Shown here piece by piece: positions 1 through 8,191 of a stretch of 46,610 nucleotides of DNA. The position numbers were made by a program, and so were the translations under genes. The number at the start of each line of letters is the position of its first letter. The first letter of the stretch is position 1. The stretch is from positions 1 to 46,610 of the forward strand of contig JAFDXF010000002.1 of assembly GCA_018268055.1 (NCBI GenBank), in the 5' to 3' direction. The notes below the pieces were generated by a model that worked only from the letters and a program-made list of their open reading frames with translations, searched no databases and was not told where the DNA came from. This DNA is from Bacteroidota bacterium (GTDB lineage Bacteria > Bacteroidota > Bacteroidia > Chitinophagales > Chitinophagaceae).

Positions 1-183
1 ATTGAAAAAAGTCGGGTGGTATCCCGATTCTATCGGGACGACCCCGTTATACTTTTTGATTGAATAAAGTCGGGTGGTATCCCGATTCTATCGGGACGAC
101 CACGTTCCACTTTTTGATTGAAAAAAATCGGGTGGTATCCCGATTCTATCGGGACGACCCCTTCAAATTTAATTTTATAAAAA
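1..183 (-). repeat. Three tandem 58-bp repeats mimicking the tRNA-Pro 3' end
   Basis: Near-identical 33-nt cores lie at 11-43, 69-101 and 127-159, separated by 25-nt A/T-rich spacers, and the tRNA-Pro 3' end at 184 falls in the same phase (steps of 58, 58 and 57). Read on the minus strand, each core starts like the tRNA variable region (GGGTCG), replaces the T-arm with the hairpin TCCCGAT-AGA-ATCGGGA, then repeats the acceptor 3' strand CCACCCGA and runs into a T tract. Each unit therefore looks like a terminator-like hairpin grafted onto a copy of the tRNA tail. The array continues off the left edge. Function is not known; tandem termination of the tRNA transcript is one reading. Confidence 0.85.
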
Positions 184-184
184 G

Positions 185-258
185 TCGGGTGGACTGGATT
201 CGAACCAGCGACCCCTTGCACCCCATGCAAGTGCGCTACCGGGCTGCGCCACCACCCG
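185..258 (-). tRNA. tRNA-Pro (anticodon GGG)
   Basis: On the minus strand the sequence folds as a full cloverleaf: acceptor CGGGTGG/CCACCCG, D-arm GCGCAGCCCGGTAGCGC, anticodon arm CTTGC-ATGGGGT-GCAAG with anticodon GGG, and T-arm CTGG-TTCGAAT-CCAG. The discriminator base is A and CCA is not encoded. A TAAATTTG -7 box lies at 281-288, about 23 bases upstream of the 5' end. The 3' side runs into the tandem hairpin repeats. Confidence 0.95.
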
Positions 259-280
259 AACAATACAGATACCAAAGTCG

Positions 281-288
281 CAAATTTA
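281..288 (-). promoter_or_regulatory. -7 box for tRNA-Pro
   Basis: The minus strand reads TAAATTTG, an exact match to the Bacteroidota TAnnTTTG element. It is placed so that transcription would start about 15 bases before the tRNA 5' end. No convincing -33 element was identified. Confidence 0.55.
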
Positions 289-342
289 AGGCAGAAGAAC
301 TCAATATTAAAATTAAAGACAATGCTTTATCTTCGCCACTTA

Positions 343-1611
343 ATGAAAGTACTCATTAAGCAAGCACGCATTATTGATCCTAATTCATCATTCAACGGAC
401 AATTAGCCGATATTTTAATTGAGCAAGGCATAATTACCAACATTGACAAGAATATTTCTGTCAAAGCTGATGAAATTATCATTCTTCCAAATCTTCATGT
501 ATCTCCTGGTTGGGTGGATATGTTTGCTCATTTCAATGATCCAGGTATTGAATATAAAGAGACTTTAGAAACCGGTGTGGCATCGGCTGCAGCAGGTGGA
601 TTTACAGATGTATTAGTCATCCCAAACACCAAACCTACTATTCACGATAAAGCCGGAGTGGAATATATTAAACAAAAAACAAAACATCTTGCAGTAACCG
701 TTCATCCGATTGGTGCCGTAACAAAGAATATAGAAGGAAAAGAGCTGGCCGAGATGTATGATATGAAAGCAAGTGGAGCCGTGGCATTTAGTGATGGAAC
801 AAGTTGTATTCAATCGTCAGGTTTACTATTAAAGGCCTTACAATATGTAAAAGCTTTTAATGGCACAATCATTCAATTGCCGGATGATAAAAGTATTAAC
901 TTTCAAGGACTGATGAATGAAGGCATTATTTCTACTCAGTTAGGCCTTCCGGGCAAGCCCGCTATTGCAGAAGAAATAATGATAACTAGAGATATAAAAT
1001 TAGCTCAATATACCGAATCAAATATCCACTTTACGGGTGTGAGTACTTTAAATTCTATTGAAACTATTAGGAAAGCAAAAGCAGATAAATGTGGTGTTAG
1101 CTGCTCCGTTACGCCTTATCATCTTTTCTTTTCAGATGAGGATTTAAAAAACTATAATACAAATCTGAAAGTAAATCCACCATTACGCACTAAAGCAGAA
1201 AAAGAAGCATTGAAAAATACAGTAATGGAAGGCTTAGTAGATTGTATCGCATCGCATCATTTACCACAAGACAATGATAGTAAAGTCGTAGAATTTGAAT
1301 ATGCCAAAAACGGAATGATTGGTTTAGAAACATCTTTTGCTGCGATTCGCACAGCATTACCTCAATTACAAATTGAGCAAGTTGTGTCTTTGCTTTCTAC
1401 TAATCCGAGAAAAATTCTGGGCTTCACATCCGCAACAATTAAGGAAGGGAATAAAGCAATACTAACGCTATTTAATCCGAAGGAAGAATGGATATACACA
1501 ACAGAAAAAAGCCAATCAAAATCTAAGAACTCTCCTTTCAATGGTGTAAAATTTATTGGGAAAGTTAAAGGAATAATCAACGGTGAAAAAACAGTAATCA
1601 ATCAAAAATAA
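343..1611 (+). CDS. Dihydroorotase-like amidohydrolase, probably non-catalytic (PyrC-like)
   Basis: The length (422 aa) and fold signatures match type I dihydroorotase: an N-terminal beta domain, IPNTKPTIH at about residue 90 and an amidohydrolase barrel. The signature DxHxHxRxPG is changed: the chain reads VDMFAHFNDPG, so the first metal His is Phe and the substrate Arg is Asn. The C-terminal TDHAPH motif reads SHHLPQ, so the catalytic Asp is absent. Established knowledge: these residues hold the metals and carbamoyl-aspartate. Inference: this is a structural partner of aspartate carbamoyltransferase or a repurposed paralogue, although automated annotation would call it pyrC. An ATG seven codons upstream (322) is possible; 343 gives the usual N-terminus MKVLIKQARIIDP. 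It heads the operon, with 2 bases to the next gene. Confidence 0.85.
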   Translation: MKVLIKQARIIDPNSSFNGQLADILIEQGIITNIDKNISVKADEIIILPNLHVSPGWVDMFAHFNDPGIEYKETLETGVASAAAGGFTDVLVIPNTKPTIHDKAGVEYIKQKTKHLAVTVHPIGAVTKNIEGKELAEMYDMKASGAVAFSDGTSCIQSSGLLLKALQYVKAFNGTIIQLPDDKSINFQGLMNEGIISTQLGLPGKPAIAEEIMITRDIKLAQYTESNIHFTGVSTLNSIETIRKAKADKCGVSCSVTPYHLFFSDEDLKNYNTNLKVNPPLRTKAEKEALKNTVMEGLVDCIASHHLPQDNDSKVVEFEYAKNGMIGLETSFAAIRTALPQLQIEQVVSLLSTNPRKILGFTSATIKEGNKAILTLFNPKEEWIYTTEKSQSKSKNSPFNGVKFIGKVKGIINGEKTVINQK

Positions 1612-1613
1612 TA

Positions 1614-2117
1614 ATGCAATTCAAAATAACTCCTGCCTTAAAAGGTTTAATAACGGCGGTATTGATGATCATAACAATGCTTTTCCTTTTTAGTCAATTA
1701 AAGAATGGAAATTCAGGGCTTCAATATATTGTATATCTTATTTACGGGCTGGGTATTATGTGGACTTTAATAGAATATCAAAAATCATCGGACAACAATG
1801 GCAAATTTGCCACTCTATTCAATCAGGGTTTTAAGTGTTTTATAGTGGTAACACTTTGCATCGCTTTGTTTTATTGGATATTCAATTATATGCATCCAGA
1901 GTTTCGTGAAAAAATGGGGGAATTGTTGAAAGAAGATTTAATCAAACAAACAGGCGATAAACAAATGCTGCCTGCTCAAATTGATGAAGAAGTATTAACT
2001 TTTAAAAAACAATATGCATTGAAACTTGTTTCAGGCGCAATTTTCGGATATTTGCTCATTGGAGCAATTGTAACTGCAACGGCTTCTGCAATTTTAACCG
2101 CATTAAGAAAGAATTAA
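1614..2117 (+). CDS. DUF4199 family membrane protein
   Basis: This 167-aa protein has hydrophobic segments at about residues 10-28, 36-52, 73-92 and 138-163. A polar acidic stretch at about 95-135 lies before the last helix. The pattern and the NQGFKCF region match the DUF4199 family of Bacteroidota, whose function is unknown. In this phylum DUF4199 genes often sit just upstream of a GT2 glycosyltransferase, as here. Its stop codon overlaps the next start by one base (taATG), indicating translational coupling. A role in export or anchoring of the glycosyltransferase product is only inference. Confidence 0.85.
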   Translation: MQFKITPALKGLITAVLMIITMLFLFSQLKNGNSGLQYIVYLIYGLGIMWTLIEYQKSSDNNGKFATLFNQGFKCFIVVTLCIALFYWIFNYMHPEFREKMGELLKEDLIKQTGDKQMLPAQIDEEVLTFKKQYALKLVSGAIFGYLLIGAIVTATASAILTALRKN

Positions 2118-3058
2118 TGGATATATCGCTCGTTATACCACTCTTAGACGAAGCAGAATCATTACCGGAGCTTACGGCATGGATTGAAAAAGTAATGTCT
2201 GAAAACAACTTCAGCTATGAAGTAATATTTGTTGATGATGGAAGTAGTGACAACTCATGGGAAGTCATTGAACAATTACGTACAAAAAATCAAAACATAA
2301 AAGGAATAAAGTTTCAGCGTAATTATGGAAAATCTGCTGCACTAAATGAGGCATTTCGTGTAGTAAGCGGAAACGTTGTAATCACAATGGATGCAGATCT
2401 TCAGGATAGCCCCGATGAAATTCCAAGCTTATATAAAAAGATAATGAACGAAAACTTCGACCTTGTAAGTGGATGGAAAAAGAAACGCTACGACAACACC
2501 TTAACAAAAAATATTCCTTCAAAATTCTTTAATGCAGTAACTCGGAAAGTGTCCGGTATCAAATTGCATGATTTTAACTGCGGCTTAAAAGCATATAAAA
2601 ATAAAGTTGTAAAAAGTATTGAGGTATATGGCGAAATGCATCGTTATATTCCGGTATTGGCAAAATGGGCCGGATTTAAAAAAATTGGAGAACAAGTAGT
2701 AGAACATAGAGCCAGAAAATATGGAAAATCAAAATTCGGTTTGCGCCGCTTTGTGAATGGATTTCTTGATTTACTTTCTATCACTTTTGTTGGAAAATTT
2801 TCTAAACGCCCGATGCACTTCTTTGGCTTATGGGGAACTTTTTTCTTTTTGATAGGATTGGGTATTTCCATTTTTTTAATTGTTTCAAAAATAATGAACA
2901 GTGATTTTCCACTTACAAACAGACCTGGCTTTTATCTTGCTTTGACTTCTATAATAATCGGAATGCAATTATTTCTTGCGGGATTTCTTGGTGAGTTAAT
3001 TTCTCGTAATGCTGCAAACCGAAATTCTTATTTGATAGAAACTAAAACAGGTTTGTAA
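2117..3058 (+). CDS. Membrane GT2 glycosyltransferase (DPM1/GtrB-like)
   Basis: The 313-aa protein begins with a GT-A fold: SLVIPLLDEAESLPEL, the VDDGSSDNSW nucleotide-binding motif near residue 40 and the metal-binding DADLQDSPDEI near residue 92. Two C-terminal transmembrane helices follow at about 233-258 and 272-297. This is the architecture of polyprenyl-phosphate sugar transferases such as GtrB and ArnC, which load a sugar from a nucleotide donor onto undecaprenyl phosphate at the inner membrane. The donor cannot be read from sequence. One-base overlaps link it to the genes on both sides, so it is part of the heptose operon. Confidence 0.9.
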   Translation: MDISLVIPLLDEAESLPELTAWIEKVMSENNFSYEVIFVDDGSSDNSWEVIEQLRTKNQNIKGIKFQRNYGKSAALNEAFRVVSGNVVITMDADLQDSPDEIPSLYKKIMNENFDLVSGWKKKRYDNTLTKNIPSKFFNAVTRKVSGIKLHDFNCGLKAYKNKVVKSIEVYGEMHRYIPVLAKWAGFKKIGEQVVEHRARKYGKSKFGLRRFVNGFLDLLSITFVGKFSKRPMHFFGLWGTFFFLIGLGISIFLIVSKIMNSDFPLTNRPGFYLALTSIIIGMQLFLAGFLGELISRNAANRNSYLIETKTGL

Positions 3059-4203
3059 TGGCTAAAGTTGTCATTATAGGACCTGCGCATCCACTTCGCG
3101 GTGGATTGGCTACTTTCAATCAACGCTTAGCAAAACAATTTATAGACGAAGGCAACGAGTGTAGCATTTATTCATTCTCATTACAATATCCTACGTTTCT
3201 TTTTCCAGGCACAACACAATACACAGATGAACCTGCACCTGAAAATATCTCTATCCACACTGTTATTCATTCAATAAATCCGTTCAACTGGATTAAAGTC
3301 GGCAATCGACTAAAAAAAGAAAAACCGGATATCATCATTGTGCGTTTCTGGTTACCATTTATGGGCCCCGCTTTGGGCACTATCTTAAGACGTGTCAGAA
3401 AAAACAAGCACACGAAAATTATTTGTATTGCCGACAATGTAATTCCGCACGAAAAACGCATAGGCGATAAAGCTTTCACAAAATATTTTTTAAAAAGCTG
3501 TGATGCATTTATTACCATGAGTGATAAAGTACTGAGTGATTTGCGGTCGTTTCAAAAAAACAAACCTGCTCAATTAGTATCACATCCGTTGTACGATAAT
3601 TTTGGCGAAATAATCTCCAAACAAGAAGCAAGAACACATTTAGGAATATCAGAACATCAAAATATAGTTTTATTCTTTGGCTTCATTCGCCATTACAAAG
3701 GATTGGATATTTTATTGGATGCAATAAGTTTTTTAAAAAAGAATAAATCAGATTCATTCAATTTTAAACTGCTTGTAGCCGGAGAGTTTTATGAAGATAA
3801 AAAGCCATTTCAAGAGCAAATAGACAAACTCAACATTGCTGATGATTTGATTTTAAGAACAGACTTCATTCCAGATAGTGAAGTAAAATATTATCTCTGT
3901 GCCGCTGATGCTGTAATACAACCATATCGGAATGCGACACAAAGTGGTGTAACGCCCCTCGCCTATCATTTTGAAAAGCCAATGGTCGTTACAAATGTTG
4001 GCGGACTGCCTGCATTGGTGCCTGATGGGAAAGTGGGTTTAGTAGTTGAACCCAATGCCGAAGCAATAGCTGAAGGGATTATAAAATTTTATCAATTAGG
4101 AGAAAATTATTTTATTCCTCATCTTCGCAATGAGAAACTAAAATACAGCTGGGCCAAAATGGCTTCAGCTATTTCTCAATTAGCAAATGACATACAGAAG
4201 TAA
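3058..4203 (+). CDS. GT4-family glycosyltransferase
   Basis: This 381-aa protein has a GT-B layout. The N-terminal Rossmann domain starts VVIIGPAHPLRGGLATFNQRLA, written in part as GPAHPLRGG, a glycine-rich acceptor-side motif. The C-terminal domain has VLFFGFIRHYKGLD near residue 205 and the donor-binding region PYRNATQSGVTPLAYHFEKP near 290, followed by a VVTNVGGLPALVPDG motif typical of GT4 enzymes. It is predicted to be a cytoplasmic or membrane-peripheral retaining glycosyltransferase. It overlaps the upstream gene by one base and the heptose kinase by 17 bases, which suggests it uses or acts near the product of the GDP-heptose pathway. Substrate is unknown. Confidence 0.9.
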   Translation: MAKVVIIGPAHPLRGGLATFNQRLAKQFIDEGNECSIYSFSLQYPTFLFPGTTQYTDEPAPENISIHTVIHSINPFNWIKVGNRLKKEKPDIIIVRFWLPFMGPALGTILRRVRKNKHTKIICIADNVIPHEKRIGDKAFTKYFLKSCDAFITMSDKVLSDLRSFQKNKPAQLVSHPLYDNFGEIISKQEARTHLGISEHQNIVLFFGFIRHYKGLDILLDAISFLKKNKSDSFNFKLLVAGEFYEDKKPFQEQIDKLNIADDLILRTDFIPDSEVKYYLCAADAVIQPYRNATQSGVTPLAYHFEKPMVVTNVGGLPALVPDGKVGLVVEPNAEAIAEGIIKFYQLGENYFIPHLRNEKLKYSWAKMASAISQLANDIQK

Positions 4204-5209
4204 AGCTCCTTTACGAGTAGGATTAGCAGGCGGTGGCACAGATGTGAGTCCTTATTGTGACTTATATGGTGGTGCAATTCTCAACGCTACACTTTCACTC
4301 TATGCTTATGCCACTATTGAGCCTTTAAAAGAAAATAAAATCATTCTATACGCAATAGATAGAAATGAAACAGAAGTGTATGACTGGGCAACATCTTTAC
4401 CCGTAAATGGCACTCTTGATTTACTGAAAGGAGTTTACAATCGTATTCAAAAAGATTATGGAATAAAAGAACAAGGATTTCATTTATCCACTTTTGTAGA
4501 TGCCCCCGCAGGTTCAGGCTTAGGCACTTCTTCTACGCTTGTCGTTGCTATTATTGGTGCATTTGTCGAAATGCTTCGCTTGCCATTGGGCGAATACGAT
4601 ATAGCTCATTACGCCTATCAAATTGAGCGAAGTGACCTAAAATTAGCTGGTGGTCGTCAAGATCAATATGCAGCTACATTTGGCGGCGTAAATTTTATGG
4701 AGTTTTATGATACCGATAAAGTAATTGTAAATCCGCTTCGTGTAAAAGAGCAATATCTTTTTGAATTAGAAAATAATCTTTTACTTTATTACACATCAAC
4801 GAGCAGAGAGTCAGCTGAGATAATAAAAAAGCAAAGCAAAAACGTATTAGATAAAAAGGAAAAATCTATTGAGGCAATGCATCAACTAAAGCAGCAAGCA
4901 CAGATGATGAAAGAAGCATTACTCAAAGGAAGGCTGAATGAAATTGGCGAAATATTAAATTATGGATTTCAACAAAAGCGGCAAATGGCCGAAGGCATTA
5001 GCAATCCGTTAATGGAAAACATTTATGAAGCGGCCATAAAAGCAGGTGCAACCGGTGGAAAAATTTCCGGAGCAGGCGGTGGAGGTTTTATGATTTTTTA
5101 TTGCCCGGGTACTACCAAACACAAAGTAATCAAAAGCTTAGATAGCTTTGGTGGCACACATCGCAATTATCAATTTGTAGAACACGGATTAAAAACATGG
5201 ACAATCTGA
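4187..5209 (+). CDS. hddA: D-glycero-alpha-D-manno-heptose 7-phosphate kinase (GHMP kinase)
   Basis: The 340-aa protein is a GHMP kinase. It has the N-terminal motif APLRVGLAGGGTDVSPY, the ATP-binding loop PAGSGLGTSSTL near residue 105 and the C-terminal KISGAGGGGFM motif near 297. The GGGTDV form of the first motif is characteristic of HddA and related sugar-1-kinases. HddA phosphorylates heptose 7-phosphate at C1 to give the alpha-1,7-bisphosphate. The assignment is supported by the next two genes, which supply the isomerase, phosphatase and guanylyltransferase of the same pathway. It starts 17 bases inside the preceding glycosyltransferase. A fucokinase-like role is the main alternative. 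Confidence 0.88.
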   Translation: MTYRSKAPLRVGLAGGGTDVSPYCDLYGGAILNATLSLYAYATIEPLKENKIILYAIDRNETEVYDWATSLPVNGTLDLLKGVYNRIQKDYGIKEQGFHLSTFVDAPAGSGLGTSSTLVVAIIGAFVEMLRLPLGEYDIAHYAYQIERSDLKLAGGRQDQYAATFGGVNFMEFYDTDKVIVNPLRVKEQYLFELENNLLLYYTSTSRESAEIIKKQSKNVLDKKEKSIEAMHQLKQQAQMMKEALLKGRLNEIGEILNYGFQQKRQMAEGISNPLMENIYEAAIKAGATGGKISGAGGGGFMIFYCPGTTKHKVIKSLDSFGGTHRNYQFVEHGLKTWTI

Positions 5210-5227
5210 TATTCTAAAAAATAAAAA

Positions 5228-5809
5228 ATGGATAAAATAAAAAACATCATACAATCATCTATTGACACGAAGCAAGCGATACTGAATGATACGATATTAC
5301 TCAACACAATTGAGTCGGTTACGAATGCAATAGTAAATACATTTAAGAATGGCCATAGAGTTTATTTCTGCGGCAATGGCGGTAGTGCTGCCGATGCCCA
5401 GCACCTGGCAGCAGAATTTTCCGGAAGATTCTATACAGACAGAAGAGCATTGCCGGCCGAAGCATTGCATTGCAACACGTCTTATCTAACAGCCGTTGCA
5501 AATGATTATGGCTATGATGTGGTGTTTTCCAGAATGATTGACGGCATTGGTGAGCGAGGAGATATACTTGTTGGTCTTTCTACATCGGGCAACTCAACCA
5601 ATATTTTAAAAGCATTTGAAGTGGCAAAGCAAAAAGAAATTATCACGATTGCTTTTACGGGATCATCAGGCGGGAAAATGAAAGAAGCGGATTACCTCAT
5701 CAACATCCCTTCCAATGATACACCTCGTATTCAAGAAAGCCATATCACGATTGGTCACATTATCTGTCAATTGGTAGAAGAAAAATATTTTAGCATCAAC
5801 AAATCATAG
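5228..5809 (+). CDS. gmhA: D-sedoheptulose 7-phosphate isomerase
   Basis: This 193-aa SIS-domain protein has the GmhA signatures: FCGNGGSAADAQHLAAEFSGR near residue 47 (phosphate-binding loop and conserved Glu), LSTSGNSTNILKA near 117 and RIQESHITIGH near 167, where GmhA enzymes carry the catalytic Glu and His. It converts sedoheptulose 7-phosphate to D-glycero-D-manno-heptose 7-phosphate, the entry step of activated heptose synthesis. The length is typical. It starts 18 bases after hddA, and its stop codon directly abuts the ATG of the guanylyltransferase fusion, so the three genes are clearly cotranscribed. Confidence 0.93.
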   Translation: MDKIKNIIQSSIDTKQAILNDTILLNTIESVTNAIVNTFKNGHRVYFCGNGGSAADAQHLAAEFSGRFYTDRRALPAEALHCNTSYLTAVANDYGYDVVFSRMIDGIGERGDILVGLSTSGNSTNILKAFEVAKQKEIITIAFTGSSGGKMKEADYLINIPSNDTPRIQESHITIGHIICQLVEEKYFSINKS

Positions 5810-7054
5810 ATGATAAAAGAAGCAATCATATTAGCAGGAGGATTGGGTACAAGATTAAAAGAAACAGTTCCCGACTTGCCAAAATGTATGGCCCCCGTTG
5901 CGGGAAGGCCATTTCTTTTTCATGTAATAAATTATTTACGCAGCCAAGGTATTGAACGTTTTATTTTTTCACTTGGTTACAAACACGATGTAATAGAAGA
6001 ATACCTAATCGATCAATTTGCCACTTTAAATTATACTTGTGTAATAGAAGAAAACCCTTTAGGAACCGGAGGCGCTATTCAGTTAGCATGCACACAAGCA
6101 ACACAACCTTATGTTGCTGTGGTAAACGGCGACACACTTTTCAAAGCCAATTTACATAAAGCATTCCGTTTTCATATCCATAACATCGCAGAATGTACAC
6201 TACTACTTAAACCGATGAATAATTTCAATCGCTATGGAGTAGTAGAAACAGGCAAAGACTATTTGGTGCAGTCATTTAAAGAAAAACAATTTTACGCTGA
6301 AGGAAATATCAATGCAGGAGTTTACATTCTTGATGCACAAAAGTTTTTAAATGAAGAATTTCCGGAGGTGTTTTCATTTGAAAAAGATTATTTAGAAAAA
6401 CTATTTAATCAACGGCGCATTTATGGACTGGTACAAGACAAGTATTTTATAGACATTGGTATTCCTGAAGATTATTTTCGAGCACAAACAGAATTGGCAA
6501 AGCCAACATTTCATCTCAAAGAAATAGATAGTACATGGACCGTTTTTATTGATCGAGATGGCGTTATCAATCACGAAAAAAAAGATGATTACATACGAAA
6601 TTGGAGCGAGTTTAAGTTTTATGAAGGTGTGATTGAATCGTTTAAAATCCTTGCACAAAGATTTCATAAAATAATTATTGTAAGTAACCAACGAGGAGTT
6701 GGCAAAGGACTAATGACAGAAGCAGATTTATCGGATATTCATAATAATATGGTGGCAGAAATTGAGGCCGGTGGCGGCAGAGTCGACAAAATATTTTATT
6801 GCCCCAGCACAGACAATAAGCATCCCGATAGAAAACCAAACCCCGGTATGGCTTATCACGCACTACATTTGATTGATGGTATAGATTTAAACAACTCAAT
6901 AATGATTGGCAATAAACCAAGTGATATGCTTTTTGCCAGAAATGCAGGAATATTTAGTGTATTTGTAGCTACTACCAGTCCCGAAGTTCCCTTCCCGCAT
7001 CCGGATATTGACCTGAGATTTAAGACCTTGGTTGATTTTACAAATTCATTATGA
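5810..7054 (+). CDS. Fused heptose-1-P guanylyltransferase and heptose-1,7-bisP phosphatase (HddC-GmhB)
   Basis: This 414-aa protein joins two enzymes. Residues 1 to about 235 form a nucleotidyltransferase: AIILAGGLGTRLKETVPDLP, the catalytic NGDT near Asp108 and NINAGVYILD near 167. Residues about 242-414 form a HAD-IIIA phosphatase: VFIDRDGVIN with the Asp248/Asp250 nucleophile pair, SNQRGVGKG near 292, RKPNPGM near 342 and MIGNKPSDM near 365. Together they would remove the C7 phosphate and attach GMP to heptose 1-phosphate. The loop before RKPNPGM has one Cys and one His (CPSTDNKHPD), not the Cys-rich zinc site of E. coli GmhB. With hddA and gmhA it completes a GDP-heptose pathway. Its ATG directly follows the gmhA stop. 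Confidence 0.88.
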   Translation: MIKEAIILAGGLGTRLKETVPDLPKCMAPVAGRPFLFHVINYLRSQGIERFIFSLGYKHDVIEEYLIDQFATLNYTCVIEENPLGTGGAIQLACTQATQPYVAVVNGDTLFKANLHKAFRFHIHNIAECTLLLKPMNNFNRYGVVETGKDYLVQSFKEKQFYAEGNINAGVYILDAQKFLNEEFPEVFSFEKDYLEKLFNQRRIYGLVQDKYFIDIGIPEDYFRAQTELAKPTFHLKEIDSTWTVFIDRDGVINHEKKDDYIRNWSEFKFYEGVIESFKILAQRFHKIIIVSNQRGVGKGLMTEADLSDIHNNMVAEIEAGGGRVDKIFYCPSTDNKHPDRKPNPGMAYHALHLIDGIDLNNSIMIGNKPSDMLFARNAGIFSVFVATTSPEVPFPHPDIDLRFKTLVDFTNSL

Positions 7055-7155
7055 GTTGCTTCAAAATTTTTTATCCAAGACTACGTTACTTGCTCAATAA
7101 TTTGAACTTACATACAAGCAACCCAAATAAACATTTAAACATCTGTATTTAGTCT

Positions 7156-7163
7156 TAAATTTG
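7156..7163 (+). promoter_or_regulatory. -7 box TAAATTTG upstream of the 7181 gene
   Basis: An exact TAnnTTTG match ends 17 bases before the ATG at 7181. The preceding operon ends at 7054, so this gene appears to have its own promoter and a short leader. No clear -33 element is seen. Confidence 0.5.
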
Positions 7164-7180
7164 ATTATTCTTAAAGTTTT

Positions 7181-8191
7181 ATGTCTAAAAAATTTTACTC
7201 CATACTATTTATTATATTCTGTTTAGCAATTGCTCAGTCAGGATATAGTCAATTACCAAAATTCTCGTCTTCAGAAATAAAAATATTCCGACAGAAAGAA
7301 GATTCACTCAAAGAATTTGCTCAATATCTAAACACGGATGAAGCGACAGAAGACAGAATGTATTCAGACAGCATTTTTACAAAAACATTAATCAGAGCAC
7401 TCTTACTAAAAAATTCATTCTACTACCCTTTTGATTCTATATTGGGTATTTCTAAACTCTATGCACAGGATACCAGTTTTCGCATTTTCACATGGAATGT
7501 AATTTATGGCCCCGATTATCCTGTGTATTCGCAACAACGTGGAGCAATACAAATGCGCACTACAGATGGCTCACTAAAACTTTTTCCACTGCGGGATGTA
7601 TCAGAATTTTATGACAATCCGGAAGATTCTGTACGCAATAAATCAAACTGGATTGGAGCTGTTTATTACAATATGATCCTCAATCAATACAAAGGAAAAA
7701 ATTATTATACACTTTTCGGCTTCGATCCCAATAGTATTCAAAGCAGTAAAAAATGGATGGAAGTGTTGACGTTTAATGAAAAGAAAGAACCTGTTTTCGG
7801 AGGCCCTATCTTCACTTTTGAAAAGGACAGTATTCCTAAGCCGCCTAAATATCGCATCAGCATAGAATATAAAAAAAATACCAGAGTGCTTTTTGATTAT
7901 GTGCCTGATGAAAATATGATTTTAGTAGATCACCTCGTTTCAGAATCGGATCAGCCGGAATTAAAATGGACACTTATCCCCGACGGCGATCAAGAAGGAT
8001 TCAAATGGATAAATGGCAAGTGGCAACACGTTGACAAAGTGTTTACCTTTAAATTAGAAGATGGCCAAGCACCTGTAGTAGATCCTATTCTTGACATTAA
8101 AGGAAATAAAAACGAACAAAAACTTTTGGAAAGAACAGAGAAGAATAGAGCCAAAGAAAAATCAAAAGAAAAAGACGAAAGAGAGAATTAA
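7181..8191 (+). CDS. Secreted protein of unknown function
   Basis: This 336-aa protein starts with a signal peptide (hydrophobic stretch at about residues 5-20, cleavage likely after GYSQ). The mature part is a soluble mixed domain rich in aromatic residues, with a conserved-looking core around SNWIGAVYYN and YTLFGFDPN at about 155-190. The C-terminus is a charged Lys/Glu tail (about residues 305-336). I recognise no enzyme motif. It resembles a class of periplasmic hypothetical proteins found in Bacteroidota, but I cannot name a family. It stands alone, with its own -7 box upstream and a hairpin at its 3' end. Some superficial resemblance to gliding proteins GldN/PorN was not convincing. Confidence 0.8.
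   Translation: MSKKFYSILFIIFCLAIAQSGYSQLPKFSSSEIKIFRQKEDSLKEFAQYLNTDEATEDRMYSDSIFTKTLIRALLLKNSFYYPFDSILGISKLYAQDTSFRIFTWNVIYGPDYPVYSQQRGAIQMRTTDGSLKLFPLRDVSEFYDNPEDSVRNKSNWIGAVYYNMILNQYKGKNYYTLFGFDPNSIQSSKKWMEVLTFNEKKEPVFGGPIFTFEKDSIPKPPKYRISIEYKKNTRVLFDYVPDENMILVDHLVSESDQPELKWTLIPDGDQEGFKWINGKWQHVDKVFTFKLEDGQAPVVDPILDIKGNKNEQKLLERTEKNRAKEKSKEKDEREN

Noticed and set aside
11..159. Possible CRISPR array at the left end
   Set aside because: The spacers are nearly identical to one another, the period follows the tRNA tail, and no cas genes are present.
60..359. Open frames across the left repeats and tRNA on both strands
   Set aside because: They read through repeat and tRNA sequence and show no protein-like composition.
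7054..7125. Inverted repeat GTTGCTT/AAGCAAC as a terminator of the heptose operon
   Set aside because: The arms are about 50 bases apart and no T run follows.
7181..8191. GldN/PorN gliding/T9SS component
   Set aside because: Length and secretion fit loosely, but no convincing motif is present and no other gld/por genes are adjacent.
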